Counted from the first letter of the stretch, positions 42,339 through 51,498 are shown. The stretch is 64,000 nucleotides of DNA from RGIG2134 sp964461115 (GCA_964461115.1 CAYWSX010000012.1:1-64000), one strand, 5' to 3'. Numbers and translations: made by a program. The notes: generated by a model from the sequence alone, not told the origin.

Positions 42339-43902
42339 AATAACAGATTTCTTGTTAATGCTCATGGTTATTGTGATAGCTCCTTTGATACTTATTTGGT
42401 TTTTTATTGATAATTATATAATACATCCGGGGCGCTCTTTTGAAGACTCAGAGAAAAAAAGAAGGGCCCAAATACAAAAAGAAAGAAATGTAGACAATGG
42501 AGTCAAGCGCAATCATATAAATAAAGGTGACAGGTTTTTAAAAAAAGAAAAATATGAAGAGGCACTTGCTGAGTATTTGGAAGCATACAAATTTGAAGAA
42601 TCAAAGAGTCTTGCTTTAGACATTTTTCTTGACTGCATAAATATAAAAAGCAAATTGGGAAGACAGCAAGAGGCTATTGAGGATTGTGACCGCGAAATAA
42701 ATTTAAATCCAACAAATGCAGATTTGTATGTTGCCCGTGGAATATGTAATCATCAAATCGGAAAATACAAAGAAGCCGTTGATGATTTTAACGCTGCCTT
42801 AAAGCATAAATCAACAGATGTTATTTACTTCCATCGTGCAGAAGCCCAAAAGGCATTAGGTAATTTTGCCCAAGCGGAAGAAGATTATAAGGAAGCTGGC
42901 GGTAAAACGCTCGAAAAAGCTGTTATTAGTCAAAAAATAAAAGAGCAGAAATTAGATGAAAAACGCAAGTTGAAAGAGAAACAAATGCGAGATAAAGAAA
43001 CGCACAACTTATACAGTCAAACCTCGTTTAAGGGTAGGGAAATCGAAAAGGAGATAAAAGAACTAAACAGGCAAATATCAGAAGTAAATCGTTTTGTTAG
43101 AGCCAAAGATTATGAAACTGCTCTTATTAAATATGAAGAAATTATAAATAACAATTCTTATTACTGTCGTTACACAAATATTTTTATGAGTTGTGCTGAT
43201 ATTTGTTTCAAGATAGAGCGTCACCGTAGAGCGAAATATTATTATAATCAGGAAATAAAATACCGTCCTTTAAATCCCGATGCCTATTATGGTCTTGCAA
43301 ATGCAGAATTTGAGTTAAAAAGATACGAAAAGGCTGTCCTAAATTATGATAAAGCCATTTCACTACGCAATGGCTTTTCACCGCATTATGTGGGCAGAGG
43401 GCTTGCAAAATATGAATTGGGGTTATATAAAGAAGCAATTAAGGACTTTGATAGAGCTATATACTTTAATCCGAGTAATAAAGCCGTATATTTTCATAAA
43501 GCTAATGCTGAAAAAGAATTGGGTTTATTAGACAAAGCACAAGAAAATTATCAAAAGGCTGGACGAAAAATACCCAAAGAACTTATTGAATCAGAAAACA
43601 ATGGCACAAAGGCTGGTAATACAGAGGTTGCAGAAAACATTAAAGAGGAAACTGATACAAAAAAAGATACTGTTATCGACCTAACAATCTGCAAAGCTGC
43701 TGATTTAAAAGACTTGGCAGGATTTAATGCTGAAAAAGCGAAAAAATTTATTCGTGAGCGCTCAAGAGGAATAATTTATTATGATTTAAATTCCCTTGCT
43801 GAAGCATACGAGATACAGCCGCACCAGATGGTTAAACTTTTGGATTTAAATATTGTTTTTGCAAAACAAATCGTATCAAGAGGTAGAACAATTGATTTTT
43901 AA
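42328..43902 (+). CDS. Membrane-anchored TPR protein with HHH-like end (copy 2)
   Basis: 524 residues from the ATG at 42328, which overlaps the upstream stop; a start at 42283 would overlap by 56 nt. N-terminal membrane helix (about 6-28), two TPR blocks (about 45-195 and 250-410, with GRQQEAIEDCDREINLNP and FELKRYEKAVLNYDKAISLR), then the same HHH-like domain as copy 1 (CKAADLKDLAGFNAEKAKKF) ending in SRGRTIDF. TPR rings or arms usually bind other proteins, so this may be the scaffold for the AAA ring or the nuclease. Confidence 0.84.
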   Translation: MRDKITDFLLMLMVIVIAPLILIWFFIDNYIIHPGRSFEDSEKKRRAQIQKERNVDNGVKRNHINKGDRFLKKEKYEEALAEYLEAYKFEESKSLALDIFLDCINIKSKLGRQQEAIEDCDREINLNPTNADLYVARGICNHQIGKYKEAVDDFNAALKHKSTDVIYFHRAEAQKALGNFAQAEEDYKEAGGKTLEKAVISQKIKEQKLDEKRKLKEKQMRDKETHNLYSQTSFKGREIEKEIKELNRQISEVNRFVRAKDYETALIKYEEIINNNSYYCRYTNIFMSCADICFKIERHRRAKYYYNQEIKYRPLNPDAYYGLANAEFELKRYEKAVLNYDKAISLRNGFSPHYVGRGLAKYELGLYKEAIKDFDRAIYFNPSNKAVYFHKANAEKELGLLDKAQENYQKAGRKIPKELIESENNGTKAGNTEVAENIKEETDTKKDTVIDLTICKAADLKDLAGFNAEKAKKFIRERSRGIIYYDLNSLAEAYEIQPHQMVKLLDLNIVFAKQIVSRGRTIDF

Positions 43903-43914
43903 GGAGAAGTAAAT

Positions 43915-44388
43915 ATGGCAATTAATGAACGAGACGCTAAAATTATTCAGGCAATCAATGACGGTAAAAGTGATGGAGAAATTGCCGAAATGTTTGATTT
44001 GAAGATTTCTTCAATTAGGGCAATGAAATATAGATTTCGCAAAGAAGGATTGCTGCCAGAATGTGTACGCTCAAAAGCCTCAAAAGAAGAGCTTAGAGAA
44101 ATTATAAGACTTCACTTTGATGGGGTTGCTCTAAAACAAATTGCTAGTGATATGAATTACGATAAGGAATATGTAAATTACCTGATTTACAACTTCAAAA
44201 AGAAGAATAATATAACAGGATACGCAGGACAAATAAAACGCAACCGCAGAATCATGGAACTTCATCAGGCTGGATTAAATAATACCGAAATTGCAAAGGT
44301 ATTTGATATCACACCTCTTGCGGTAAGCAATATTCTTAAGGGTGAAATCCCAACGGTTTCATTGAATTTAGATGATATGAAATTTTAA
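43915..44388 (+). CDS. Multi-HTH regulator-like protein (157 aa)
   Basis: It has three helix-turn-helix-like units (AKIIQAINDGKSDGEIAEMF, then ELREIIRLHFDGVALKQIAS, then RRIMELHQAGLNNTEIAKVF followed by DITPLAVSNIL). It resembles in plan the protein at 36809. AAGGAG lies 10 nt upstream and the gene starts 12 bp after the TPR gene, so it is the last gene of the operon. Probably binds DNA. Confidence 0.75.
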   Translation: MAINERDAKIIQAINDGKSDGEIAEMFDLKISSIRAMKYRFRKEGLLPECVRSKASKEELREIIRLHFDGVALKQIASDMNYDKEYVNYLIYNFKKKNNITGYAGQIKRNRRIMELHQAGLNNTEIAKVFDITPLAVSNILKGEIPTVSLNLDDMKF

Positions 44389-44438
44389 TTAAACATAGCC
44401 TCTACAAAAAGTACACTTATCGTAAAGCCTGAAAACCA

Positions 44439-44471
44439 ATAAAAAATGTCCGATTTTAAGGACGTTTTATT
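44439..44471 (+). terminator. Intrinsic terminator of the switchable operon
   Basis: AATAAAAAATGTCC can pair, with one two-base mismatch, with GGACGTTTTATT; the right arm ends in a T-rich stretch. It lies 50 nt after the last HTH gene. Confidence 0.65.
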
Positions 44472-44688
44472 GTGAAAAAACTCTACGAAATGAAATAGAC
44501 TTTTTATAGAGTAGCCGTACTTGTTTTCATTATTTTGGCATACTTTATCACAATATTGCATATTCCGTAAAAGTGATTGAACTTTCCAAACGTTCGGATA
44601 TTCTTAAAACAACATTTTTGAACGCTGATTAAGCAAGGTTTTTGGGTGTTCGTTAAAGTGTACTTATACGGACAATGATAATGCTCAT

Positions 44689-44712
44689 TAAAAAAGCCTC
44701 GCACGGGAGGCT
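44689..44712 (-). terminator. Terminator of the toxin-antitoxin operon
   Basis: AGCCTC-N6-GAGGCT with six T residues after it on the minus strand, 24 nt beyond the antitoxin stop. Confidence 0.8.
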
Positions 44713-44735
44713 TCTAAAGTTGATAAAAATATATT

Positions 44736-45059
44736 TTATGCTGTTTTTGGCTGTAGAGTTATTTCACATTGCAATTCATAATCAAGCCCTAAGCCTGACA
44801 AAATTTTGTTGATTGTGTTAAGAGTCGGAGTTTTTGTTTCACCCTTTAGGATTTTTGTGAGCTGTACCCTATCCATATCAACCCTTTTTGCGTACTCGGT
44901 AACTGTTGTATTGGCTTTAATTACATCTTCCAAGTCACTGAAAAACTGCTCAAAATTACCGTCTTTTATGTATTCAAGAGCGGTTTGTTTTAACCATTCT
45001 TTTTGATATTCAGGGTTTCTAAGGTTTTCATATAAATAATCATTAAATTTAATTGTCAT
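44736..45059 (-). CDS. Antitoxin, XRE-type addiction-module antidote
   Basis: About 107 residues with a C-terminal HTH (VTEYAKRVDMDRVQLTKILK, then TPTLNTINKILSGLGLDYEL), the arrangement of COG3636 antidote proteins that pair with RelE-type 'killer' proteins. I place the start at 45059, because GGAG lies 8 nt before it; 45065 is also possible. It overlaps the toxin end by 11 nt, so toxin comes first, as in higBA-type modules. Confidence 0.85.
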   Translation of the reverse strand: MTIKFNDYLYENLRNPEYQKEWLKQTALEYIKDGNFEQFFSDLEDVIKANTTVTEYAKRVDMDRVQLTKILKGETKTPTLNTINKILSGLGLDYELQCEITLQPKTA

Positions 45060-45393
45060 GTTCATTACTCCTATTGAGATAATCATCTAAGTATTTATCG
45101 GCTTGTTTGATAGTTCTTTTTTGGTCGGATTTATCGCTTCCGGCAACTATCAAAATTATTACGCTATCAAGTTCTTTAAAATAAACCCGATAACCTTTGC
45201 CGAAGTCTAAGCGTAATTCGGATAATTTACTGTTAGAAAGTTTTTTGCAATCACCGTATAACCCTTCGCCGAGTCGTTTTATCCGCATATCTATACGGGT
45301 TTTATATTCAAGGCTTAGGGGGGTTATCCACTCTATGTATGGGCATTTACCGTCTTTTGTTGTATAGAATTCAATTTGTTTCATATTATACAT
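45049..45393 (-). CDS. RelE/ParE-type toxin (HigB-like addiction-module killer)
   Basis: A 111-114-residue protein of the RelE superfamily: KQIEFYTTKDGKCPYIEWI, LSELRLDFGKGYRVYFKE and VIILIVAGSDKSDQKRTIKQ. That last K-x-x-Q-x-x-x-I block and the LRLDFGKGYRVYF strand pair are typical of the COG3657 killer group. Starts at 45384 or 45393; a TATAAT immediately precedes the first. Likely a ribosome-dependent mRNA interferase, neutralised by the product of the next gene. It helps retain the element. Confidence 0.87.
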   Translation of the reverse strand: MYNMKQIEFYTTKDGKCPYIEWITPLSLEYKTRIDMRIKRLGEGLYGDCKKLSNSKLSELRLDFGKGYRVYFKELDSVIILIVAGSDKSDQKRTIKQADKYLDDYLNRSNEHDN

Positions 45394-46027
45394 TCATTGT
45401 AGCACGCTTGCAACATATTTTCAAGTGGTTGTTAAGTAATATTTTCCTAAACTCATAAAACGCAGTTTTTTTAATTCCCAGTATTTTCATCGCCTCAACC
45501 GCTGACATATGCCCTTTTTCAACTTCTGAATAAATTTGTTGAAAGTTATCGGGCATAGTTAGTTTTGGACGTCCAAAACGTTTGCCCCTAGCTTTAGCCG
45601 AGGCTATACCCTCCGCCTGACGTTCTTTAATCTTTGTTCTCTCCTGCTCCGCAACAAAAGATAGCAGTTGAAGAACTACATCGCTTATAACCTTACCGAT
45701 AAGCCCCTGTGTGTCGTTTGTAGTGTCTAAAAGCGGCATATCAAGCACTTTTATATCAGCTTTAACTTCATTGGTGATGTATCTCCACTCGTTAAGTAAA
45801 TCGTCATAATTCCTGCCCAGTCTGTCGATGGATTTGATAACTAATAAATCCCCCTCACGCAAGATTTTACGCAAAATTTGATATTGCTCCCTGTTGGTAT
45901 CCTTACCGCTCGCCTTGTCTTCAAAAATATCTCTTTCGGGTATCCCGATTTTTAACATCTCATCACGCTGTCTGTCTAAGCATTGGTCGGTGTGGCTTAT
46001 TCTGATGTATCCGTATGTGCGTTTCAT
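45386..46027 (-). CDS. Small serine recombinase (resolvase/invertase family)
   Basis: 213 residues with the catalytic Ser in YIRISHTDQ (about 11), the DRLGRN motif, the E-helix region (SFVAEQERTKIKERQAEGIA) and a C-terminal HTH (MSAVEAMKILGIKKTAFYEF). Such proteins resolve cointegrates or invert segments. Its end touches the toxin start, so it may be expressed with the toxin-antitoxin pair. It is the third site-specific recombinase of the element. Confidence 0.9.
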   Translation of the reverse strand: MKRTYGYIRISHTDQCLDRQRDEMLKIGIPERDIFEDKASGKDTNREQYQILRKILREGDLLVIKSIDRLGRNYDDLLNEWRYITNEVKADIKVLDMPLLDTTNDTQGLIGKVISDVVLQLLSFVAEQERTKIKERQAEGIASAKARGKRFGRPKLTMPDNFQQIYSEVEKGHMSAVEAMKILGIKKTAFYEFRKILLNNHLKICCKRATMNV

Positions 46028-46057
46028 AACTTCTCCTTGAAAGCGTAGGGATTACCC

Positions 46058-46333
46058 CTATGCAATAGTAAATTTTCTGTAATTCGATTGTTTTATAAAG
46101 GCATTGTAGAGTTCTAGATATTTTTTCTTGAATGCTGATGTGTTGAAGTTATTACGGACTGTAAACGCTCCGATTTGTAATTCCTCAACCCCTGCTTTAT
46201 CTAGAACACTTTTAACAAGTGTTTCTTTTTCTTCCCTAAGTTCTTTGAGTTCTTTTTCTTTAGCTTCCAAAACTCTGATTGCCTTGATTTCTTCTTCAAG
46301 TCTTAAGTCTGTAATAATCACTGTTGCTGTCAT
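46058..46333 (-). CDS. Hypothetical coiled-coil protein (91 aa)
   Basis: A short helix-rich protein with a charged coiled coil (AIRVLEAKEKELKELREEKE) and a C-terminal part (ELQIGAFTVRNNFNTSAFKK) reminiscent of small phage proteins that sit near recombination genes. No known family can be named. AAGGAG precedes the ATG and the gene lies upstream of the resolvase on the same strand. Confidence 0.65.
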   Translation of the reverse strand: MTATVIITDLRLEEEIKAIRVLEAKEKELKELREEKETLVKSVLDKAGVEELQIGAFTVRNNFNTSAFKKKYLELYNAFIKQSNYRKFTIA

Positions 46334-46480
46334 GTCGTTCTCCTTTTGTTTTGTTCCTTACTTTATTATGTTACATCATTAATGATGTAATTACAACATG
46401 TACGATGGATATATTTACACATCTTAATATTTTCTATCTTTAGGGTTGTCATTCTAACAAAAAAGATGTAATATCAAGGT

Positions 46481-46867
46481 ATGAGTAATGCAAAAAGTAA
46501 AGAATTGAATAAGCTAGAAGACAAGCTAAATAAGGAACTTAGCCATTTATTCCTTGATAAAAAGGTTAAGTTCACATACTTTCTTGATGTCTTAAATCCT
46601 GATATAACTAACGTTTCAACTGATGATTACAGAAAAATACACAAAGTAGAATACATTAAGCTAATCCGTGCAACGTTTTCCTTTGATGAGGTCAAGGCTA
46701 TGCTTGGTAAGTTGGATATCGATATAGTATTCAAGTGCAATAACAAGGTTATAACACCGACTAGAAAACTATTAGAGAAGTTTTACAGAATAAAATACAC
46801 TCAAGTAATGGAAATGTGCGACTACTTAGGTCTTTCACTTGAATGGGTTGAAAAGAAACAGAAATAG
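46481..46867 (+). CDS. Hypothetical protein (128 aa)
   Basis: Soluble and helical; no recognised domain. A segment FSFDEVKAMLGKLDIDIVFK and a final RIKYTQVMEMCDYLGLSLEW could form a helix-turn-helix of an XRE-like type, which is a guess. It is divergent from the coiled-coil gene at 46333 and begins the plus-strand replication-side half of the element. Confidence 0.6.
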   Translation: MSNAKSKELNKLEDKLNKELSHLFLDKKVKFTYFLDVLNPDITNVSTDDYRKIHKVEYIKLIRATFSFDEVKAMLGKLDIDIVFKCNNKVITPTRKLLEKFYRIKYTQVMEMCDYLGLSLEWVEKKQK

Positions 46868-47328
46868 CCATGGTTTGTTCTTTTAAGCATGGCGGTGTCA
46901 TGCCTTATAATATCTACGTTTTTGACGTGTATTATATAAAAAGTATCGGGTATTCTCTCGCATGGGAGGCTTAAGAACAAATAAGCCCGATAGAGGGGTA
47001 TGTTATTATATTGGTTTAGGGTAGCTTAATGGGTCAAGGAAATTTTTTGAAAATTCACATTCTTTTTGATTCCCCGTAAATGGCGCACTATTTTTATTGG
47101 GACGTATGAATGACAGCGTTTTTGCAGTCCCTATTACTTCATATAAGGACTTTTGCCCCCTATGGCATCTTTTTTTCATTCTTAGAAAAAGGAACTGGAC
47201 TAATAAAAAGAGGGGTCGCAAATATAATAACAAAACGCAGTTTATGGATGCCATAAATGTCACAATTATCAATCAAAGCACAATCTATTTATTGTATAAT
47301 CAAATAGAAGTGAGGTTTATCAGTTATT
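46868..47328. other. Gap with no supported gene
   Basis: Short opposing frames exist (about 80-88 codons) but none has a good start or a protein-like composition. A hairpin near 46885-46904 (GCATG/CATGC) and a longer inverted pair ATCGGG...CCCGAT around 46945-46995 could be regulatory or a terminator for the gene before. Confidence 0.4.
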
Positions 47329-48243
47329 GTGGGAAAAGAAAATAAGAAAATGATACAAACTCCTATCAATAAATCAGACTTGGCTATTATTGCCAAGCTA
47401 TTGTTGTCTGAAAAATCAAGCTCTATAAAATTATCTCCTGTTCAAGATTACCTTAGTTCTGATGCTTGGGAAATAACAACGTTAAAGAACATGCTAAAAG
47501 GAGAATATCCTTTTTTAGAAATGGATATTCACTCAAGTTCTTTTGACATAACTATTGAACAAAAACAAATTAAATCAGGAAAATGCTATTTAAATAAGTA
47601 TCTGAATAACCTTGTTAATGATACGTTTGACAGTGAAAATCGATACAAAGATAGAGTTGCTCAATTTTTAGAAACTATAGACCCCACTAAAAATTTGAAA
47701 TGTTATACTGTATCCGGAACAGAACACCTAGAAGTAATACTTGGATTAAATAGCACCTATGAGATAGTGGTTAAGGATATATTAATTGAAAAATGGGATG
47801 ATGGCTCAATTCCTAGGTGTATTTTTTTAGAAGATTTTGAAAATGATGTTGAGATTCTTAAAGAGAATTACCTTAATGTTAAAATAAAAATCTGTTTTTC
47901 AACTTCACTTGAGTGTTTACGTAAAAACTATCAAATTTCTCCACAATTTGATAGTAGCCCTATAGTGGAAAACTTACCTGTAAAAAAAATTATATTAAAA
48001 TATAACAAGTATAGTGAACAATACTACTTGGATAAAAAAGAATTTAAATTAACTCCTACCCAAAATTATTGGCTGTACAGAATTTATCACAGAGATAGTA
48101 AGGCGACAAAACAAGTTGTATGGGCTATTAATGATAGATACAAAAAGGCAACCAAGACTAAAGAACGCTTAATCTTCAAGCCAGGATACAAAAAGTTATA
48201 TGAATTTAATTCTTCTGTAAGCTTAAGAGGATTTGACGACTAG
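47329..48243 (+). CDS. Hypothetical protein (304 aa)
   Basis: No recognised family. The first half is mixed alpha/beta (DSENRYKDRVAQFLETIDPT, then YTVSGTEHLEVILGLNSTYE). The last 85 residues (KIILKYNKYSEQYYLDKKEF, then QNYWLYRIYHRDSKATKQVV) have a helix-rich, basic pattern that could be a winged helix. The start is a GTG at 47329 without a good ribosome-binding site, or the ATG at 47350. Its position before a primase suggests a replication or regulatory role, but this is only context. Confidence 0.6.
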   Translation: MGKENKKMIQTPINKSDLAIIAKLLLSEKSSSIKLSPVQDYLSSDAWEITTLKNMLKGEYPFLEMDIHSSSFDITIEQKQIKSGKCYLNKYLNNLVNDTFDSENRYKDRVAQFLETIDPTKNLKCYTVSGTEHLEVILGLNSTYEIVVKDILIEKWDDGSIPRCIFLEDFENDVEILKENYLNVKIKICFSTSLECLRKNYQISPQFDSSPIVENLPVKKIILKYNKYSEQYYLDKKEFKLTPTQNYWLYRIYHRDSKATKQVVWAINDRYKKATKTKERLIFKPGYKKLYEFNSSVSLRGFDD

Positions 48244-48466
48244 TTTTGAAGCAAAAAATAATGTAGTAAAAATCTCCGTTTTGCATAAAAATTTTGGTAA
48301 CTAAAAAGTAAACACTTGGTAAAAGAATTTACCCCTAAACACTTATTCTGATTGATTTTTAAATCAATTACTTTTCGGTTACCAATTTTTTTGAGTAAAA
48401 GTGCTTTAATGCTATTTGTAAGGGCAAACAAACCCCTGCGAGTATTATTTAAAAAAGGAGAAAAAC

Positions 48467-48871
48467 ATGGAACTGATTAAAAACGCCAATCAAGAATTGG
48501 CACCAGTTAGCAACATTGAAATGGCAAAAACTTCTATCAGAGAAGAATTTTTAAAAGAATTTTCTGGCTCAAGCGCACATATTGGTATTTATGCACTAGA
48601 TAGATTAGAGATTCCCATTTTTACTGAAAGTTTATCGTATCCGGATGGAAGCATTGATTTAGAAGGGATTAAAATAAAAATCCTAGTTTTATTGTCTAAA
48701 AAACTAGATGAATTAAGAAAAAATCGTCTGTTGAGCAATTTTTATGACGTAGAAATAAAAAATTTTGAAATGCTATCCCTTTTTGTAGACGGATTAATGA
48801 ATTTCAATGAAGAACTACGGATAAGAAATTTACACAAGAATAGAGAGGAGGCGACACAATGGTTTGCATAA
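48467..48871 (+). CDS. Hypothetical protein (134 aa) upstream of the primase
   Basis: Helical and acidic; an N-terminal stretch rich in Asn/Gln, then KTSIREEFLKEFSGSSAHIG and KLDELRKNRLLSNFYDVEIK. AAAGGAG precedes the ATG. It overlaps the primase start by 13 nt, so the two are translated together; it could be a primase accessory protein. No family recognised. The 220 bp before it hold only short inverted repeats. Confidence 0.65.
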   Translation: MELIKNANQELAPVSNIEMAKTSIREEFLKEFSGSSAHIGIYALDRLEIPIFTESLSYPDGSIDLEGIKIKILVLLSKKLDELRKNRLLSNFYDVEIKNFEMLSLFVDGLMNFNEELRIRNLHKNREEATQWFA

Positions 48872-51498
48872 CAGATATAGATGGGTTATTAAATTTGGGA
48901 TTTCGTATATATCCTGCACTGATAGAACGAGATAAGGACGGCAAAAAATTGCCGCCTTTGTTCCCCAAAGCAGGAAAAGACGGAAAGTATTCAAAAATTG
49001 GAGGTCTTATAAATCGTGAGAATAAAAATCTTTGGTCCTCGAGTTGGAAAAATGGGTGGTTGCAGAAAGTTCAAATGTCAGCAAAAAGTTTAATGGCATT
49101 TGTAAAACAAGGGTATAATTTGGCAGCAGTGATACCTGATGATGTAATAGTTATAGACTGCGATTCTAGGACAGGCTATGACAATGTAATGAAACGCCTA
49201 AAAGATTGTGATGTCGAGTGTCCTATAATTGAATGGTCACTATCTAGCACACAAGAAAACCGAAAATGCCATATATATTTCAAGAATGATTCATCAATTA
49301 CAAAAAAGATAAAATTTGATGAAGTCGGTTTAGGCTCTAAAGAAGACGGCGATATCTTAATTGGCGGCGGGTTGATATTCTTAAATCCTGAGAATTGGGA
49401 GATTCCAATACAATCAGTAAAAGGATTCCCTATGCTTCCACAAAAACTACTTGCTTTGAGCAGTAAAAAGTTTGATAAATCCAATTTTGCACTTGAGAAA
49501 GCAGCATCAATCAATAAAGGAGTGAAGTCCAACTTGCCTATAAAATCAGATTACACAGAACGAGCATTGAAAGATATTGCGGAACGATTATCTCAGAAGG
49601 GGTTCAATCAGGATTCTATTTTGACAGTTATAGACTTTTTGAATGAACAACATGCAGAAGCACCCCTAAACAATACAAAATTAGAAGAAATAGCTTGTGA
49701 ATATGGTGAAAGCATTGCAGATTCAATTCTTGAAGGTTCTCGTGATGACACATTGCATAGACACTCATGCTTTTTTAAATGGGTTGGGATAGATAAAGAC
49801 AGCTGTTACAAACTTATTGTTTGTATAAATGAACTTTGTTGTGTCCCTGCTCTTGATGAAAGCGAATTAAGCAGATTAGTTAATTCGGCTTATAAAAACC
49901 CTCCCGATAGTTTTTGGAATCCTAACTGGAAGCCTAAAAGCAAAAATGATAAAGGTGAAAAGAGAATTGAGCCTAAAAAACTTGCTGAAATCGAAGTAGC
50001 AAAGGCAATAGCAACAGACTTACAGCTACATTCAATATATGGAACTATCCATAAAAACAATAGTGGAAGATATATACGACTTGATGATGATATCGCTCTG
50101 AACTTGATTACAGACTGGTGTTTGTGTAAAAAAAATTGGAAAAAAGATGTTATAAAAACTTATACAATGGACGAGAAAGGAGATGTTATAAAAAAAGTAT
50201 GGGACGAGTATGATTTCGACCAACTTAAAATGTCAAAACTCCTCAAAGCGATTAAGAATGTATGCTTCTTGGATAAAAACAATGTAAATCCTGAGAACAG
50301 CTATTGTTTTGCTAATGGCGAAATAAAGCTTGACACAAAATCTTGTAAGGCAATCTTTAGCAATGATATTAAGGGGAAATACACTATTTTTTCTGATGTT
50401 AATTATACAGCAGAAACAGGTACAGAATTAGCTGAAAAGCATTTGGAATCGATTATTCCTGTTGAAAATCAAAGGAAATGGATTAGCGAGGGGCTGGCAG
50501 TCGGACTTTTTCCAGCATTAAGGGCTATAGTGCCATTTGATTCTTACTATATGCTTTACGGAAAAGGTGCTGGAAATGGTAAATCAGCGTTGTTTTCAGG
50601 AATTATTCAACCGGTTTTTGGGGAGAAAGCCGTATCCCATGTTTCACTTGATAGCATCAATGATAATTTTGCAAGCTTTGACTTAGTCGATAAACGAGTG
50701 AATATAGCCACAGAAAACGAAACTAACCAAATAAAAAACAGTGCTTTGATAAAAAATCTAACATCGGGAGAATTAGTGCGTGTTCGCCAGTTATACAAAG
50801 AAGCCATAAGTGTAAGATTAATTGCTGTGACGTTTTTTGCGACAAACAGAGATTTATATGCAAATGAGAATACAGATGAGGGGATTAAACGTAGATGCCG
50901 TATAGTAAATTTCCCCATGCTGTTTAGAGACCATCCAAAAGGAAAAAATGAAATCCAAGCAGATGCTGATTATCTTAATCCAAACTCGAAAAAATCCAAA
51001 GAGCTTCAACAAAGTTTTCTTTTATTATTGTGTAAAACTGCGGAAGAGTTATGCAGAACAAAAAAAATGACACCTAATGATGATACACTTGACAAAATAA
51101 AAACTGAAAATTCACACATAATGCAATTTGTAGAACAGTGCTTTGTACTAGACTCTAATTATGATATGGGTTTGGATGAAATATATAAAACCTACAAACG
51201 TTATTGTAAAGAAATGGGATATTTGGTAGAAAACAATTTGGGCAATGAGATTTGGAACGAGCCATCCAAATGGGATACAGTGTGCAGACATCCTCAAGGT
51301 CTTATAACTAGATTGAGAAATATTCTCGGAAATAAGATTTATAACAAAAAAACAGCGTCCAGACGTTTATGGTGCGGTCTTAAGCCAAGCTTCATGAAAA
51401 ACGTAGTTGAGTTCAGTCCCAATAGTCTAATCCCTCATCAAAATGATTCTTCAAATGGAGTTGATTTTGACATAAAACCAGAGGAGTTCATGTCGTAA
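48859..51498 (+). CDS. Primase-polymerase/SF3 helicase fusion (D5/P4-like)
   Basis: This 879-residue protein combines an AEP-type primase-polymerase domain (about 75-190, with VIVIDCDSRTG giving the metal-binding acidic pair and CHIYFK as the conserved His) with a linker, a D5_N-type segment and a superfamily 3 helicase (Walker A GKGAGNGKSALF near 570, Walker B region VNIATENE, motif C VTFFATNRDLY). It would start and unwind replication of the excised element. Phage- and plasmid-type proteins of this kind are common in satellites. GAGGAGG precedes the ATG. Confidence 0.88.
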   Translation: MVCITDIDGLLNLGFRIYPALIERDKDGKKLPPLFPKAGKDGKYSKIGGLINRENKNLWSSSWKNGWLQKVQMSAKSLMAFVKQGYNLAAVIPDDVIVIDCDSRTGYDNVMKRLKDCDVECPIIEWSLSSTQENRKCHIYFKNDSSITKKIKFDEVGLGSKEDGDILIGGGLIFLNPENWEIPIQSVKGFPMLPQKLLALSSKKFDKSNFALEKAASINKGVKSNLPIKSDYTERALKDIAERLSQKGFNQDSILTVIDFLNEQHAEAPLNNTKLEEIACEYGESIADSILEGSRDDTLHRHSCFFKWVGIDKDSCYKLIVCINELCCVPALDESELSRLVNSAYKNPPDSFWNPNWKPKSKNDKGEKRIEPKKLAEIEVAKAIATDLQLHSIYGTIHKNNSGRYIRLDDDIALNLITDWCLCKKNWKKDVIKTYTMDEKGDVIKKVWDEYDFDQLKMSKLLKAIKNVCFLDKNNVNPENSYCFANGEIKLDTKSCKAIFSNDIKGKYTIFSDVNYTAETGTELAEKHLESIIPVENQRKWISEGLAVGLFPALRAIVPFDSYYMLYGKGAGNGKSALFSGIIQPVFGEKAVSHVSLDSINDNFASFDLVDKRVNIATENETNQIKNSALIKNLTSGELVRVRQLYKEAISVRLIAVTFFATNRDLYANENTDEGIKRRCRIVNFPMLFRDHPKGKNEIQADADYLNPNSKKSKELQQSFLLLLCKTAEELCRTKKMTPNDDTLDKIKTENSHIMQFVEQCFVLDSNYDMGLDEIYKTYKRYCKEMGYLVENNLGNEIWNEPSKWDTVCRHPQGLITRLRNILGNKIYNKKTASRRLWCGLKPSFMKNVVEFSPNSLIPHQNDSSNGVDFDIKPEEFMS

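Larger units (their letters stand above)
44389..44735. other. Non-coding spacer between operon and toxin-antitoxin module
   Basis: About 350 bp with no convincing gene. It holds the operon terminator (44439-44471), the antitoxin-side terminator (44689-44712) and a spaced inverted repeat AAGTACACTT near 44409 with AAGTGTACTT near 44656. The latter could be a recombination or binding site. Confidence 0.5.

Noticed and set aside
47006..47345. Opposing short ORFs (about 82-88 codons) before the 304-aa gene
   Set aside because: No ribosome-binding site, no protein-like composition, and the frames contradict each other.
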